Below are positions 56,526-64,000 of a stretch of 64,000 nucleotides of DNA, one piece after another. Location: NCBI RefSeq assembly GCF_003986955.1, contig NZ_PIPN01000001.1:310001-374000 (forward strand), in the 5' to 3' direction. Made by a program: the position numbers and the translations under genes. Source of the DNA: Aliidiomarina sedimenti. GTDB taxonomy: Bacteria; Pseudomonadota; Gammaproteobacteria; Enterobacterales; Alteromonadaceae. Each line of letters opens with the position of its first letter. The stretch's first letter is position 1. The notes beneath the pieces were generated by a model. That model did no database searches and was not told the origin of the DNA. It saw only the letters and a list, made by a program, of their open reading frames with translations.

Positions 56526-57884
56526 ATGACCTCATGGAAAGCTAACAGCTGGCGCTCGAAATCTATTCAGCAGCAACCCAATTATAAGGATAGCGAGCAG
56601 GTAAATTGGGTAGAAGGCCAGCTCCGCAGCTTTCCTCCACTGGTTTTTGCCGAAGAAGCACGCCGTTTACAGCAGCATTTAGCAGATGTGTGTCAGGGGC
56701 AGGGCTTTTTGCTGCAAGGCGGAGATTGTGCGGAGTCGTTTACCGACTTCAATGCGCCGAAAATTCGTGACACCTTTAAAGTCATGCTGCAGATGGCTGT
56801 GGTACTGACTTTTGCCGGGTCATGCCCGGTGACCAAAGTGGCGCGAATGGCAGGGCAGTATGCCAAGCCTCGTTCCAGTGATATGGAAACCATTGACGGC
56901 GTGACACTTCCAAGCTATCGCGGCGACATTATCAATGGCATTGACTTTACCCCGGAGGCCCGCGAGCCGCAGCCGGAGCGTATGCTAACGGCCTACAACC
57001 AAAGTGCGGCAACACTCAACTTACTGCGTGCGTTTGCCCAGGGCGGGCTGGCCGACCTGCACAAGGTTCATAAATGGAATATGAGTTTTGTTGCGGCGAA
57101 CCCGTTAAAAGACAAGTATCGTCAGGTCGCTGAGCAGATTTCTGAAACCTTACATTTTATGGAAGTGCTGGGTATCAATGCGCAGAGCCATCCGACCATT
57201 CATGAGACCGAGTTATTTACCTCGCATGAAGCCTTATTGTTGCCCTATGAAGAAGCATTGACCCGCATTGACACGCTGACCGGGTTACCCTACGACTGTT
57301 CCGCGCATATGCTGTGGATCGGCGAGCGGACACGACAGCTTGATCATGCGCACATTGAGTTCTTTCGTGGCATTCACAACCCGGTTGGGGTTAAGATCGG
57401 GCCAACCATGGAGCCTGACGAGCTGATGAAGCTGTTGGATGTACTCAATCCAGGCAACGTCCCCGGACGGATCACACTGATTACCCGGATGGGTGCTGAT
57501 GCACTGGGTGAGCGACTACCGGCCCTAATCCGTCGCGTCCAGCGCGAAGGCAGACAGGTGGTGTGGTCGAGTGATCCTATGCATGGCAACACTGTGAAGG
57601 CTGAGAACGGCCTTAAAACGCGCAATTTTGACGCAATCATTCGTGAGTTAAAGCAGTTCTTTGCGGTGCATCAAGCCGAAAACAGCTATGCTGGTGGTAT
57701 ACATTTAGAAATGACCGGGCAGGATGTGACTGAATGCACCGGTGGTGCGTATCAAATCAGTGAATCTGACCTGGCTAAGCGCTATAAAACCCAGTGTGAT
57801 CCCCGTCTCAACGGCGACCAGGTACTGGAACTGGCGTTTCTTATTGCGGACACCCTGCGTGATGCACGCAATGGCCGCGTTTAA
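56526..57884 (+). CDS. Class II 3-deoxy-D-arabino-heptulosonate 7-phosphate synthase
   Basis: A 452-residue type II (plant-like) DAHP synthase, which condenses PEP and erythrose 4-phosphate at the entry of the shikimate pathway. The GGDCAESF segment near residue 66 carries the metal-binding cysteine, the [14 protein letters not shown] stretch near 105 and the later WSSDPMHGN near residue 352 carry PEP and metal ligands, and [15 protein letters not shown] near 396 closes the site. It is unrelated in sequence to AroF/G/H. It stands alone behind a terminator, about 45 kb from aroA in this window, so feedback control cannot be judged. Confidence 0.95.
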   Translation: MTSWKANSWRSKSIQQQPNYKDSEQVNWVEGQLRSFPPLVFAEEARRLQQHLADVCQGQGFLLQGGDCAESFTDFNAPKIRDTFKVMLQMAVVLTFAGSCPVTKVARMAGQYAKPRSSDMETIDGVTLPSYRGDIINGIDFTPEAREPQPERMLTAYNQSAATLNLLRAFAQGGLADLHKVHKWNMSFVAANPLKDKYRQVAEQISETLHFMEVLGINAQSHPTIHETELFTSHEALLLPYEEALTRIDTLTGLPYDCSAHMLWIGERTRQLDHAHIEFFRGIHNPVGVKIGPTMEPDELMKLLDVLNPGNVPGRITLITRMGADALGERLPALIRRVQREGRQVVWSSDPMHGNTVKAENGLKTRNFDAIIRELKQFFAVHQAENSYAGGIHLEMTGQDVTECTGGAYQISESDLAKRYKTQCDPRLNGDQVLELAFLIADTLRDARNGRV

Positions 57885-57950
57885 TTTGCAGTGAAAGCAG
57901 GTGCGGCGCTAACGCCCACCGCTTCCCATACAGAACAAGGAATTATTAAC

Positions 57951-58751
57951 ATGTCGCAAGACGCTGAGCAGTTTTTCGCTAACTTATGGCAAGACTATAT
58001 TGGCAAAACACCGAGTGCCGAAAAGGTCCATCAGGTGTTAGGCGGCGGTGCTGAGATCATCAACGATCACGTGGCTTTCAGAACCTTTAACATAGCCCCG
58101 GTGCGTTTGGAGAAACTGGCTGAACTGTTTGAAAACATGGGCTACTTCGCAAATGGCGATTACCATTTCGAAGCCAAAAAGCTGCGTGCGAAGCACTATG
58201 AGCATGCCAACAAAGACTTACCCAAGATTTTCATCAGTGAGTTGCTGGTAGAAGAATTTTCCGAGGACACGCAACAGGTGATCGCCGATATGGTGGCGTC
58301 TATTGACCCCTCAGTGGTTGAACAGCCGGAGTTCCTGTATTCCGGAACGCATTGGCAGGTGACTCACGCCCAGTATGAAAAATTACTGGAAGAGAGTGAG
58401 TACGCCGCGTGGATGAGCGCGTTCGGTTTTTGTGCCAACCACTTTACCGTTAGCATTAATCGTTTACCTGGTTATACCGATATTGAGGCGGTGAATGCAA
58501 AGCTGAAAGAGGAAGGCTTTACCCTTAATAGTGCAGGCGGTGAGATCAAAGGAAATCCTGAGGTCTATCTTGAGCAGTCATCGACCATGGCTGACCGTAT
58601 TCCGGTGTCCTTTGCGGATAAAGTTGCTGAGATCCCAAGCTGTTTCTATGAGTTTGCTAAACGTTACGAAATGGCGGACGGTGAACTCTATACTGGCTTT
58701 GTCGCGGCCTCGGCCGATAAGATCTTTGAAAGCACTAACGCCAAAGGCTAG
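57951..58751 (+). CDS. DUF1338 protein, 2-oxoadipate dioxygenase/decarboxylase-like
   Basis: A 266-residue DUF1338 protein. NDHVAFRTFN near residue 35 and the HYEHANKDLPKIFISEL region near residue 83 carry the histidines and glutamate expected for the Fe(II) site. The founding enzyme HglS of Pseudomonas putida converts 2-oxoadipate to D-2-hydroxyglutarate in lysine breakdown, but it is much longer (about 460 residues), so activity here is inference. AAGGA before the ATG at 57951 decides the start; the frame extends 20 codons upstream from a GTG. ydiJ, a D-2-hydroxyglutarate dehydrogenase relative, lies 3.6 kb away. Confidence 0.85.
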   Translation: MSQDAEQFFANLWQDYIGKTPSAEKVHQVLGGGAEIINDHVAFRTFNIAPVRLEKLAELFENMGYFANGDYHFEAKKLRAKHYEHANKDLPKIFISELLVEEFSEDTQQVIADMVASIDPSVVEQPEFLYSGTHWQVTHAQYEKLLEESEYAAWMSAFGFCANHFTVSINRLPGYTDIEAVNAKLKEEGFTLNSAGGEIKGNPEVYLEQSSTMADRIPVSFADKVAEIPSCFYEFAKRYEMADGELYTGFVAASADKIFESTNAKG

Positions 58752-58795
58752 GCCAAAGGCGCTGAGAGGCAAGCACTGCAATAGTCGCTTACAAC

Positions 58796-58829
58796 AAAAA
58801 AACGCTGGCATTTTGCCAGCGTTTTTTTA
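58796..58829. terminator. Bidirectional terminator between the DUF1338 gene and ppsR
   Basis: AACGCTGGCA and TGCCAGCGTT form a perfect 10-bp stem around TTT. A and T runs on the two sides serve both convergent genes. Confidence 0.88.
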
Positions 58830-58855
58830 TGGAGCTACCCATGGGGTGGGAAAGC

Positions 58856-59662
58856 CTAGTATCTGTGGCGCTCCAGTTTCGCTTCATCCATAATTTTGGC
58901 CGCAAGCTCTTCAACTGACGCATGGGTTGAATTAAGAAATGGAATCGCTTCCTGACGGAATAAATGTTCAATTTGATTAATTTCTAACTGACACTGTTCA
59001 AGCGAGGCATACCGGCTATTGGCGCGGCGTTCCTGGCGGATTGACTGCAAACGCTCGACGTCGATGGTAAGGCCGAATAGCTTGTGGCGATGCATTTTCA
59101 GATCATAACTGAGCTGCAGGTTATCCAGGTCGTCCTCAGTAATAGGATAGTTCGCCGCTTTGATCCCGTATTGCAACGCCAGATACAGGCAGGTTGGGGT
59201 TTTACCGGTGCGGGAGGCGCCAATCAGAATAATATCGGCCTGACCATATTCTTTGGTGCTGACCCCATCGTCATTGTCCAGGGTGTAATTTACCGCGTCG
59301 ATACGAAAGTTATAGTCCTGATGAATACCATGAGTGCGGTTGGTTTTCGGCTGTGCTTTGATACCCAGCTCAGCTTCCATCGGCTCCACGTAATGATCAA
59401 GAAAGTCATAGCTTATGCCCTGACTCTGATTGATGATGTGTTTGATTTCAGTATTGACGAAGGTGTGGAAAATTAACGGTTTTTCGCCATCTTCACTGGC
59501 GGCGGCGTTGATTTGCTGGCAGCAACGGGTGGCTTTTTCTGCGCTATCGATAAACGGCAAAGTTCGGTGTTTAAATTTCATCGGAAAGAGCGACAGCATG
59601 GCGTGGCCAAAGGCTTCAGAGGTGAGTGCAGTGCCATCAGAAATGTAAAACGCAGTACGCAT
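58856..59662 (-). CDS. ppsR: PEP synthase regulatory kinase/pyrophosphorylase
   Basis: A 268-residue DUF299 protein. It phosphorylates a threonine of PEP synthase with ADP and removes it again with phosphate, switching the enzyme off and on. [17 protein letters not shown] at the N-terminus and the P-loop [15 protein letters not shown] near residue 148 are diagnostic. It is divergent from ppsA, its target, with 109 bp between them, the common arrangement in gammaproteobacteria. Confidence 0.95.
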   Translation of the reverse strand: MRTAFYISDGTALTSEAFGHAMLSLFPMKFKHRTLPFIDSAEKATRCCQQINAAASEDGEKPLIFHTFVNTEIKHIINQSQGISYDFLDHYVEPMEAELGIKAQPKTNRTHGIHQDYNFRIDAVNYTLDNDDGVSTKEYGQADIILIGASRTGKTPTCLYLALQYGIKAANYPITEDDLDNLQLSYDLKMHRHKLFGLTIDVERLQSIRQERRANSRYASLEQCQLEINQIEHLFRQEAIPFLNSTHASVEELAAKIMDEAKLERHRY

Positions 59663-59771
59663 GGGTATAAATCCTTAGTCAATGTGACACAGATATTAAC
59701 TTGTTGGTGAACACCGTGTAAAATAGCCGCCACTCACCACGCATACATTAAATCTCAATAAGGACTGTATT

Positions 59772-62144
59772 GTGCAAGATTACGTGCTTTGGTACCAGCA
59801 GCTGGGTATGAACGATGTCGGCCGCGTAGGGGGCAAAAATGCCTCTCTCGGGGAAATGATCAGCAACCTGGCAGGTGCTGGCGTAACGGTTCCCGGGGGC
59901 TTTGCTACCACTGCCGACGCGTTTAACGAGTTTTTAGAACAAAGCGGGATCAACGAAAAAATTCACCAACTCCTCGACACCCTTGACGTCAATGACGTAA
60001 AAAAACTCGCAGAAGTTGGCAAACAAATCCGTCAGTGGATTATTGATACCCCCTTCCAAGCCAATTTAGACCAAGCCATCCGCACCGCCTACAACGAACT
60101 CACCACCGACAATGCAGACGCCAGTTTCGCCGTGCGCAGCTCAGCTACCGCTGAAGACATGCCGGATGCCTCGTTTGCGGGTCAGCAGGAAACCTTCCTT
60201 AACGTGAAGGGCATCGATGCGGTGATGGAAGCTATTAAGCACGTATTTGCCTCATTGTTTAATGACCGCGCCATTTCGTACCGTGTTCATCAGGGTTACG
60301 ACCACCGTGGTGTTGCACTGTCGGCGGGTATCCAGCGCATGGTACGCAGTGACTTAGCAGCCTCTGGCGTGATGTTCTCAATCGACACTGAGTCAGGTTT
60401 TGACCAGGTGGTCTTCGTGACCTCGTCGTACGGCCTTGGCGAGATGGTGGTGCAGGGCGCGGTAAACCCGGACGAATTCTTTGTTCATAAGCCGACATTA
60501 GCGGCCGGACGGCCAGCGGTTATTCGTCGTACCTTAGGTAGTAAGCAGATTGAAATGGTTTACTCCGATGACAGCAGTCACGGTAAGCAAGTCAAAACTC
60601 AGGACATCGATGCCGAACGCAGTGGTCGTTTCTCATTAAACGACGATGAAATCGCAGAGTTAGCTAAACAAGCGGTTATCATTGAAAACCATTATGGCCG
60701 CCCGATGGACATCGAGTGGGCCAAAGATGGTCACGATGGCAAGCTGTACATTGTTCAGGCGCGCCCTGAAACGGTGCGGTCCAACGAGTCATCACAGTCG
60801 ATTGAACGTTTTACCTTGCAGGGTAAATCAGAGGTAGTCGCTAGTGGCCGCGCGATCGGGCAGAAAATTGGCCGGGGTAAAGCGCGCTTATTGAGTTCAA
60901 TTGACGAGATGGATCAGGTGCAGCCGGGTGACGTTCTGGTAACGGATATGACCGACCCGGACTGGGAACCGATCATGAAGCGGGCGAGTGCAATCGTGAC
61001 CAATCGTGGCGGACGTACCTGCCATGCGGCGATTATTGCCCGTGAGCTTGGCATTCCGGCGGTTGTTGGGTGTGGCGATGCGACTGACTTAGTTAAAGAC
61101 GGTCAGATGGTGACGGTTTCCTGTGCTGAAGGTGACACCGGTCTGATTTATGACGGCGAGCTTGAGTTTGATGTGACTCAGTCAGAAGTTGGTGCGATGC
61201 CTGCGCTGCCACTGAAGATCATGATGAACGTGGGTAACCCTGACCGCGCTTTTGAGTTTGCCCGTTTGCCGCACGCCGGGGTTGGTCTGGCGCGTCTTGA
61301 GTTTATTATCAACCGAATGATTGGGGTTCACCCTAAAGCCTTGCTCAACTTCGATCAGCAAAGCAGCGAACTGCAGGCTGAGATCACAAAGATGATGGCG
61401 GGCTACAGTGATCCGGTTGAATTCTATATTCAGCGTCTGGTTGAAGGTATTTCTACCATTGGTGCATCCTTCGCGCCGGAGCGGGTCATTGTGCGCATGT
61501 CTGACTTTAAGTCAAACGAGTATGCGAACCTGGTTGGCGGCCGTCAGTATGAGCCTGAGGAAGAGAACCCGATGCTCGGCTTCCGTGGCGCATCACGTTA
61601 CATTTCTAAAGACTTCCGCGATTGCTTCGCGCTTGAATGTGAAGCAATTAAGCGTGTGCGTAATAGCATGGGTCTGACTAACGTCGAGATTATGATCCCG
61701 TTCGTTCGTACCGTGGATGAAGGGCGGCAGGTTATTGAGATCCTGGCTGAGCACGGCCTGGTTCAGGGCGAAAATGGTCTGCGTGTGATTATGATGTGTG
61801 AATTGCCATCGAATGCGTTGCTGGCCGATGAGTTCCTCGATATCTTTGATGGTTTTTCGATTGGTTCAAACGACCTTACTCAGCTAACCTTAGGGCTGGA
61901 TCGTGACTCAGGCTTAATCGCGCATCTGTTCGAAGAACGTGACCCGGCGGTCAAAGCGCTGTTATCGATGGCCATACAGACCGCGAAAAAACGTGGTAAG
62001 TATGTCGGCATTTGCGGCCAGGGCCCATCTGATCACCCCGACTTTGCCAAGTGGCTGGTCGAGCAGGGCATCGATTCGGTATCACTGAACCCGGACACCG
62101 TGCTGGATACCTGGCTTTACCTGGGTAAAGAGCTGGGTAAATAG
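59772..62144 (+). CDS. ppsA: Phosphoenolpyruvate synthase
   Basis: A 790-residue enzyme making PEP from pyruvate and ATP during gluconeogenesis. The N-terminal ATP-grasp domain carries [19 protein letters not shown] near residue 117. The phosphocarrier histidine is His418 in GGRTCHAAI, with the PpsR target threonine at 416. The C-terminal PEP-binding barrel holds [13 protein letters not shown] near residue 698. The start is a GTG after AAGGA. The last codons and stop lie in a triple 12-bp repeat. PEP made here feeds the DAHP synthase encoded nearby. Confidence 0.97.
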   Translation: MQDYVLWYQQLGMNDVGRVGGKNASLGEMISNLAGAGVTVPGGFATTADAFNEFLEQSGINEKIHQLLDTLDVNDVKKLAEVGKQIRQWIIDTPFQANLDQAIRTAYNELTTDNADASFAVRSSATAEDMPDASFAGQQETFLNVKGIDAVMEAIKHVFASLFNDRAISYRVHQGYDHRGVALSAGIQRMVRSDLAASGVMFSIDTESGFDQVVFVTSSYGLGEMVVQGAVNPDEFFVHKPTLAAGRPAVIRRTLGSKQIEMVYSDDSSHGKQVKTQDIDAERSGRFSLNDDEIAELAKQAVIIENHYGRPMDIEWAKDGHDGKLYIVQARPETVRSNESSQSIERFTLQGKSEVVASGRAIGQKIGRGKARLLSSIDEMDQVQPGDVLVTDMTDPDWEPIMKRASAIVTNRGGRTCHAAIIARELGIPAVVGCGDATDLVKDGQMVTVSCAEGDTGLIYDGELEFDVTQSEVGAMPALPLKIMMNVGNPDRAFEFARLPHAGVGLARLEFIINRMIGVHPKALLNFDQQSSELQAEITKMMAGYSDPVEFYIQRLVEGISTIGASFAPERVIVRMSDFKSNEYANLVGGRQYEPEEENPMLGFRGASRYISKDFRDCFALECEAIKRVRNSMGLTNVEIMIPFVRTVDEGRQVIEILAEHGLVQGENGLRVIMMCELPSNALLADEFLDIFDGFSIGSNDLTQLTLGLDRDSGLIAHLFEERDPAVKALLSMAIQTAKKRGKYVGICGQGPSDHPDFAKWLVEQGIDSVSLNPDTVLDTWLYLGKELGK

Positions 62145-62156
62145 CTCGGCAAAGAG
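62121..62156 (+). repeat. Three tandem 12-bp units across the ppsA stop codon
   Basis: CTGGGTAAAGAG, CTGGGTAAATAG and CTCGGCAAAGAG follow each other in frame. The ppsA stop is the TAG of the second unit. Each unit otherwise encodes LGKE. Confidence 0.85.
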
Positions 62157-62158
62157 CA

Positions 62159-62189
62159 GGCTTAAGCGCTGGTTTACCAGCAGTAAGCC
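62159..62189 (+). repeat. Stem-loop in the ppsA 3' region
   Basis: GGCTTA/TAAGCC and GCTGG/CCAGC arms enclose a TTTA loop with a small internal bulge. No T run follows; it may be a 3' untranslated structure upstream of the true terminator. Confidence 0.5.
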
Positions 62190-62244
62190 AAGCACAAATC
62201 AGGCGGATTTTGATAACCATTATCGAAATTAAGCTTACTTAGTA

Positions 62245-62277
62245 AACAGCCTGGTCTTTGCCAGGCTGTTTTGTTTT
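62245..62277 (+). terminator. Intrinsic terminator after ppsA
   Basis: AACAGCCTGG and CCAGGCTGTT form a perfect 10-bp stem with a TCTTTG loop, followed by TTGTTTT. It separates ppsA from ydiJ. Confidence 0.85.
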
Positions 62278-62312
62278 ACGCTTAGAGACACTTAAGAAAA
62301 GGACCCGAGATC

Positions 62313-64000
62313 TTGATACTGCCAACTTTATCGCCTGAGCAAACCCTGCAACCTGAGTATGAGGCCTTTATTCAAGCCCTGGAACGCACAGCGTTCAGTG
62401 GCGATATTGACCTCACATACGCTGGTCGTCTGATTGCATCAACAGATAATAGTATTTATCAGCAGCTTCCGCAGGGGGTGGTTTACCCGCGTACCCAGGA
62501 GGATGTTGGCATTGTGATGGCGCTGGCGGCGCAGGCCGCTCACCAGCAGATTCAGTTCTCCCCGCGCGGCGGTGGGACTGGCACCAATGGACAGTCGCTC
62601 ACCAGCTGGCTGGTGCTTGATTTGAGCCGCTATCTGACCCGGGTTCTTGAAATCAATATTGAAGAAGGCTGGGTGCGTGTTGAAAGTGGCCTGGTCAAAG
62701 ATGCCCTGAATAAGGCACTCGCGCCCCACGGTTTCTTTTTTGCCCCAGACACCTCGACCAGCAACCGTTGTACATTGGGGGGCATGATCAACACCGATGC
62801 CTCAGGGCAGGGCTCGCTGGTATACGGTAAGACCAGCGACCATATTCTTGAACTGGCCAGCTACACGCTGCATGGTACACGCTTAACCACCCGTCCGGTT
62901 CCGCTGAAACAGGCCCGGGAGCTGGCACAGCTGGCCACACCTGAAGGCGGCATCTATCAGCAGGTGATTAAAAGCTGTGTCGACCTGCGCGGTGAAGTGG
63001 TAAAACGCTTCCCGCCACTTAACCGTTTCCTCACCGGCTACGACCTCAAGCATGCCTATGATGCAGACAGTGAACAGGTGGATCTCAGTCGGCTGATTGC
63101 AGGTTCGGAAGGAACGCTGGCGGTGGTCACTGAGGCCAAACTTAATATCACCCGCATTCCACGGCATAAAGTCCTGGTCAACGTCACCTATAGCAGCTTT
63201 CAGTCGGCCTTGCGCCACGCACCAGCGTTAGTCAAAGCGCAAGCCACGTCAGTTGAAACCATCGACAGCAAGGTGCTTGACCTGGCCCGCAATGACATTG
63301 TCTGGCATGGGGTTAAAGACCTGCTGGAAAGTGATTCAGCGACGCCGATGGACGGCATCAATATGGTCGAATTCACCGCTACGTCTGAGTATGCGCTGGA
63401 GAAAAAATTAACCAGTTTAACCAGCATGCTGGACGGCAGTATACGCCAGCAAAATGGGGTGATCGGGTATCAAATTTGCGATGACCCTGCCAGTATCGGC
63501 CGAATTTATGCGATGCGCAAAAAGGCAGTTGGCTTACTCGGCGCGACAAAAGGGGCGCGTAAACCGATTGCTTTTGTCGAAGACACCGCAGTACCGCCGG
63601 AGCACCTGGCTGACTACATCAGCGAGTTTCGCGACTTACTCGATGCGCACCAGCTTAACTACGGTATGTTTGGCCACGTCGATGCCGGGGTCTTGCACGT
63701 CCGTCCGGCGTTAAATATGCAGGACCCGGAGGACGAAGCGCTGGTGCGGACGATTAGTGATCAAGTGGTTGCGCTGACCGCGAAATACAAAGGTCTGATG
63801 TGGGGTGAGCATGGCAAAGGGTTCCGTTCAGAATACGGCCCGGAGTTTTTTGGTGAGCTGCTGTATCAGGAACTGTGTAAGCTAAAAGCGGTGTTCGACC
63901 CATTAAATCGCTTAAACCCCGGTAAGATATGCACACCGTATCAAAGCCAGCAGGCATTGGTGAGTGTCGATGCCACCAAACGAGGCTGGTTTGATCGCCA
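62313..64000 (+). CDS. ydiJ: YdiJ-family FAD/Fe-S oxidoreductase (D-2-hydroxyglutarate dehydrogenase-like), 3' end outside window
   Basis: The first 562 codons of a protein that is about 1020 residues in E. coli. The FAD-binding PCMH domain (about residues 45-270) has PRGGGTGTNGQ near 84 and GGMINTDASGQGS near 148, and the FAD-oxidase C-terminal domain ends with the NRLNPGKIC segment near 530. The Fe-S domain expected next is cut off by the window edge. YdiJ homologues oxidise D-2-hydroxyglutarate. The start is taken as TTG at 62313, because AAGGA lies 9 bases upstream and no ATG is near the conserved N-terminus. It lies behind the ppsA terminator, so it should have its own promoter. Confidence 0.92.
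   Translation, partial: MILPTLSPEQTLQPEYEAFIQALERTAFSGDIDLTYAGRLIASTDNSIYQQLPQGVVYPRTQEDVGIVMALAAQAAHQQIQFSPRGGGTGTNGQSLTSWLVLDLSRYLTRVLEINIEEGWVRVESGLVKDALNKALAPHGFFFAPDTSTSNRCTLGGMINTDASGQGSLVYGKTSDHILELASYTLHGTRLTTRPVPLKQARELAQLATPEGGIYQQVIKSCVDLRGEVVKRFPPLNRFLTGYDLKHAYDADSEQVDLSRLIAGSEGTLAVVTEAKLNITRIPRHKVLVNVTYSSFQSALRHAPALVKAQATSVETIDSKVLDLARNDIVWHGVKDLLESDSATPMDGINMVEFTATSEYALEKKLTSLTSMLDGSIRQQNGVIGYQICDDPASIGRIYAMRKKAVGLLGATKGARKPIAFVEDTAVPPEHLADYISEFRDLLDAHQLNYGMFGHVDAGVLHVRPALNMQDPEDEALVRTISDQVVALTAKYKGLMWGEHGKGFRSEYGPEFFGELLYQELCKLKAVFDPLNRLNPGKICTPYQSQQALVSVDATKRGWFDR

Noticed and set aside
1-64000. tRNA or rRNA genes, CRISPR arrays, insertion sequences, prophage or toxin-antitoxin loci
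   Set aside because: No cloverleaf sequences, regularly spaced repeats, transposases, integrases or paired small toxin genes were seen on either strand.

Overview
The window is a gene-dense, almost entirely housekeeping stretch of a gammaproteobacterial chromosome. The protein sequences and gene order (nrdAB-yfaE, gyrA-serC-hisC-aroA-cmk-rpsA-ihfB-lapAB-pyrF, rne/rluC, yceD-rpmF-plsX-fabHDG-acpP-fabF-pabC-mltG-tmk-holB-tatD, argCBFG-argH(A), bioA/bioBFCD, ppsR/ppsA-ydiJ) point to the Alteromonadales, most likely Idiomarina or Pseudidiomarina. That placement is inferred from recalled protein similarity, not from a search. I see no tRNA, rRNA, insertion sequence, prophage, integrase or CRISPR array.

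Layout. 1-6.4 kb: the end of hrpA, then a leftward block with grxA, yfaE, nrdB and nrdA (class Ia ribonucleotide reductase, its ferredoxin and its glutaredoxin) under two NrdR boxes, followed by a phosphatase and ubiG. 6.6-18.4 kb: a rightward run from gyrA through serine, histidine and aromatic biosynthesis to cmk, ribosomal protein S1, IHF beta, lapAB, pyrF and comEA. 18.4-22 kb: rne on the minus strand with a long structured leader. 22-35 kb: rluC, a HAD phosphatase, maf (minus strand), then yceD-rpmF and the fatty-acid cluster running on to tmk, holB and tatD. 35-40 kb: a dCache-PAS-GGDEF diguanylate cyclase, then ansA and sppA on the minus strand and a nitroreductase on the plus strand. 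40.8-46.7 kb: an arginine operon behind two ArgR boxes, ending in a fused argininosuccinate lyase/N-acetylglutamate synthase. 46.8-54.8 kb: asnS, an unknown membrane protein, divergent bioA/bioBFCD around a BirA operator, and pepE. 54.9-64 kb: htpX with a flavin-reductase partner, a class II DAHP synthase, a DUF1338 enzyme, divergent ppsR/ppsA, and the first half of ydiJ.

The genes group by pathway: deoxynucleotide supply, translation and RNA turnover, lipid and envelope synthesis (plsX/fab, lapAB, mltG), arginine, biotin, and the PEP node feeding aromatic synthesis.

I found no convincing new multi-gene system. The most interesting unexplained signals are: a strong minus-strand intrinsic terminator with an adjacent second hairpin and no minus-strand gene feeding it (34922-35030), a candidate small RNA; a nearly leaderless yceD start; a repeated C-terminal motif in RNase E; three tandem 12-bp units that contain the ppsA stop codon; and the proximity of a DUF1338 enzyme to ydiJ.
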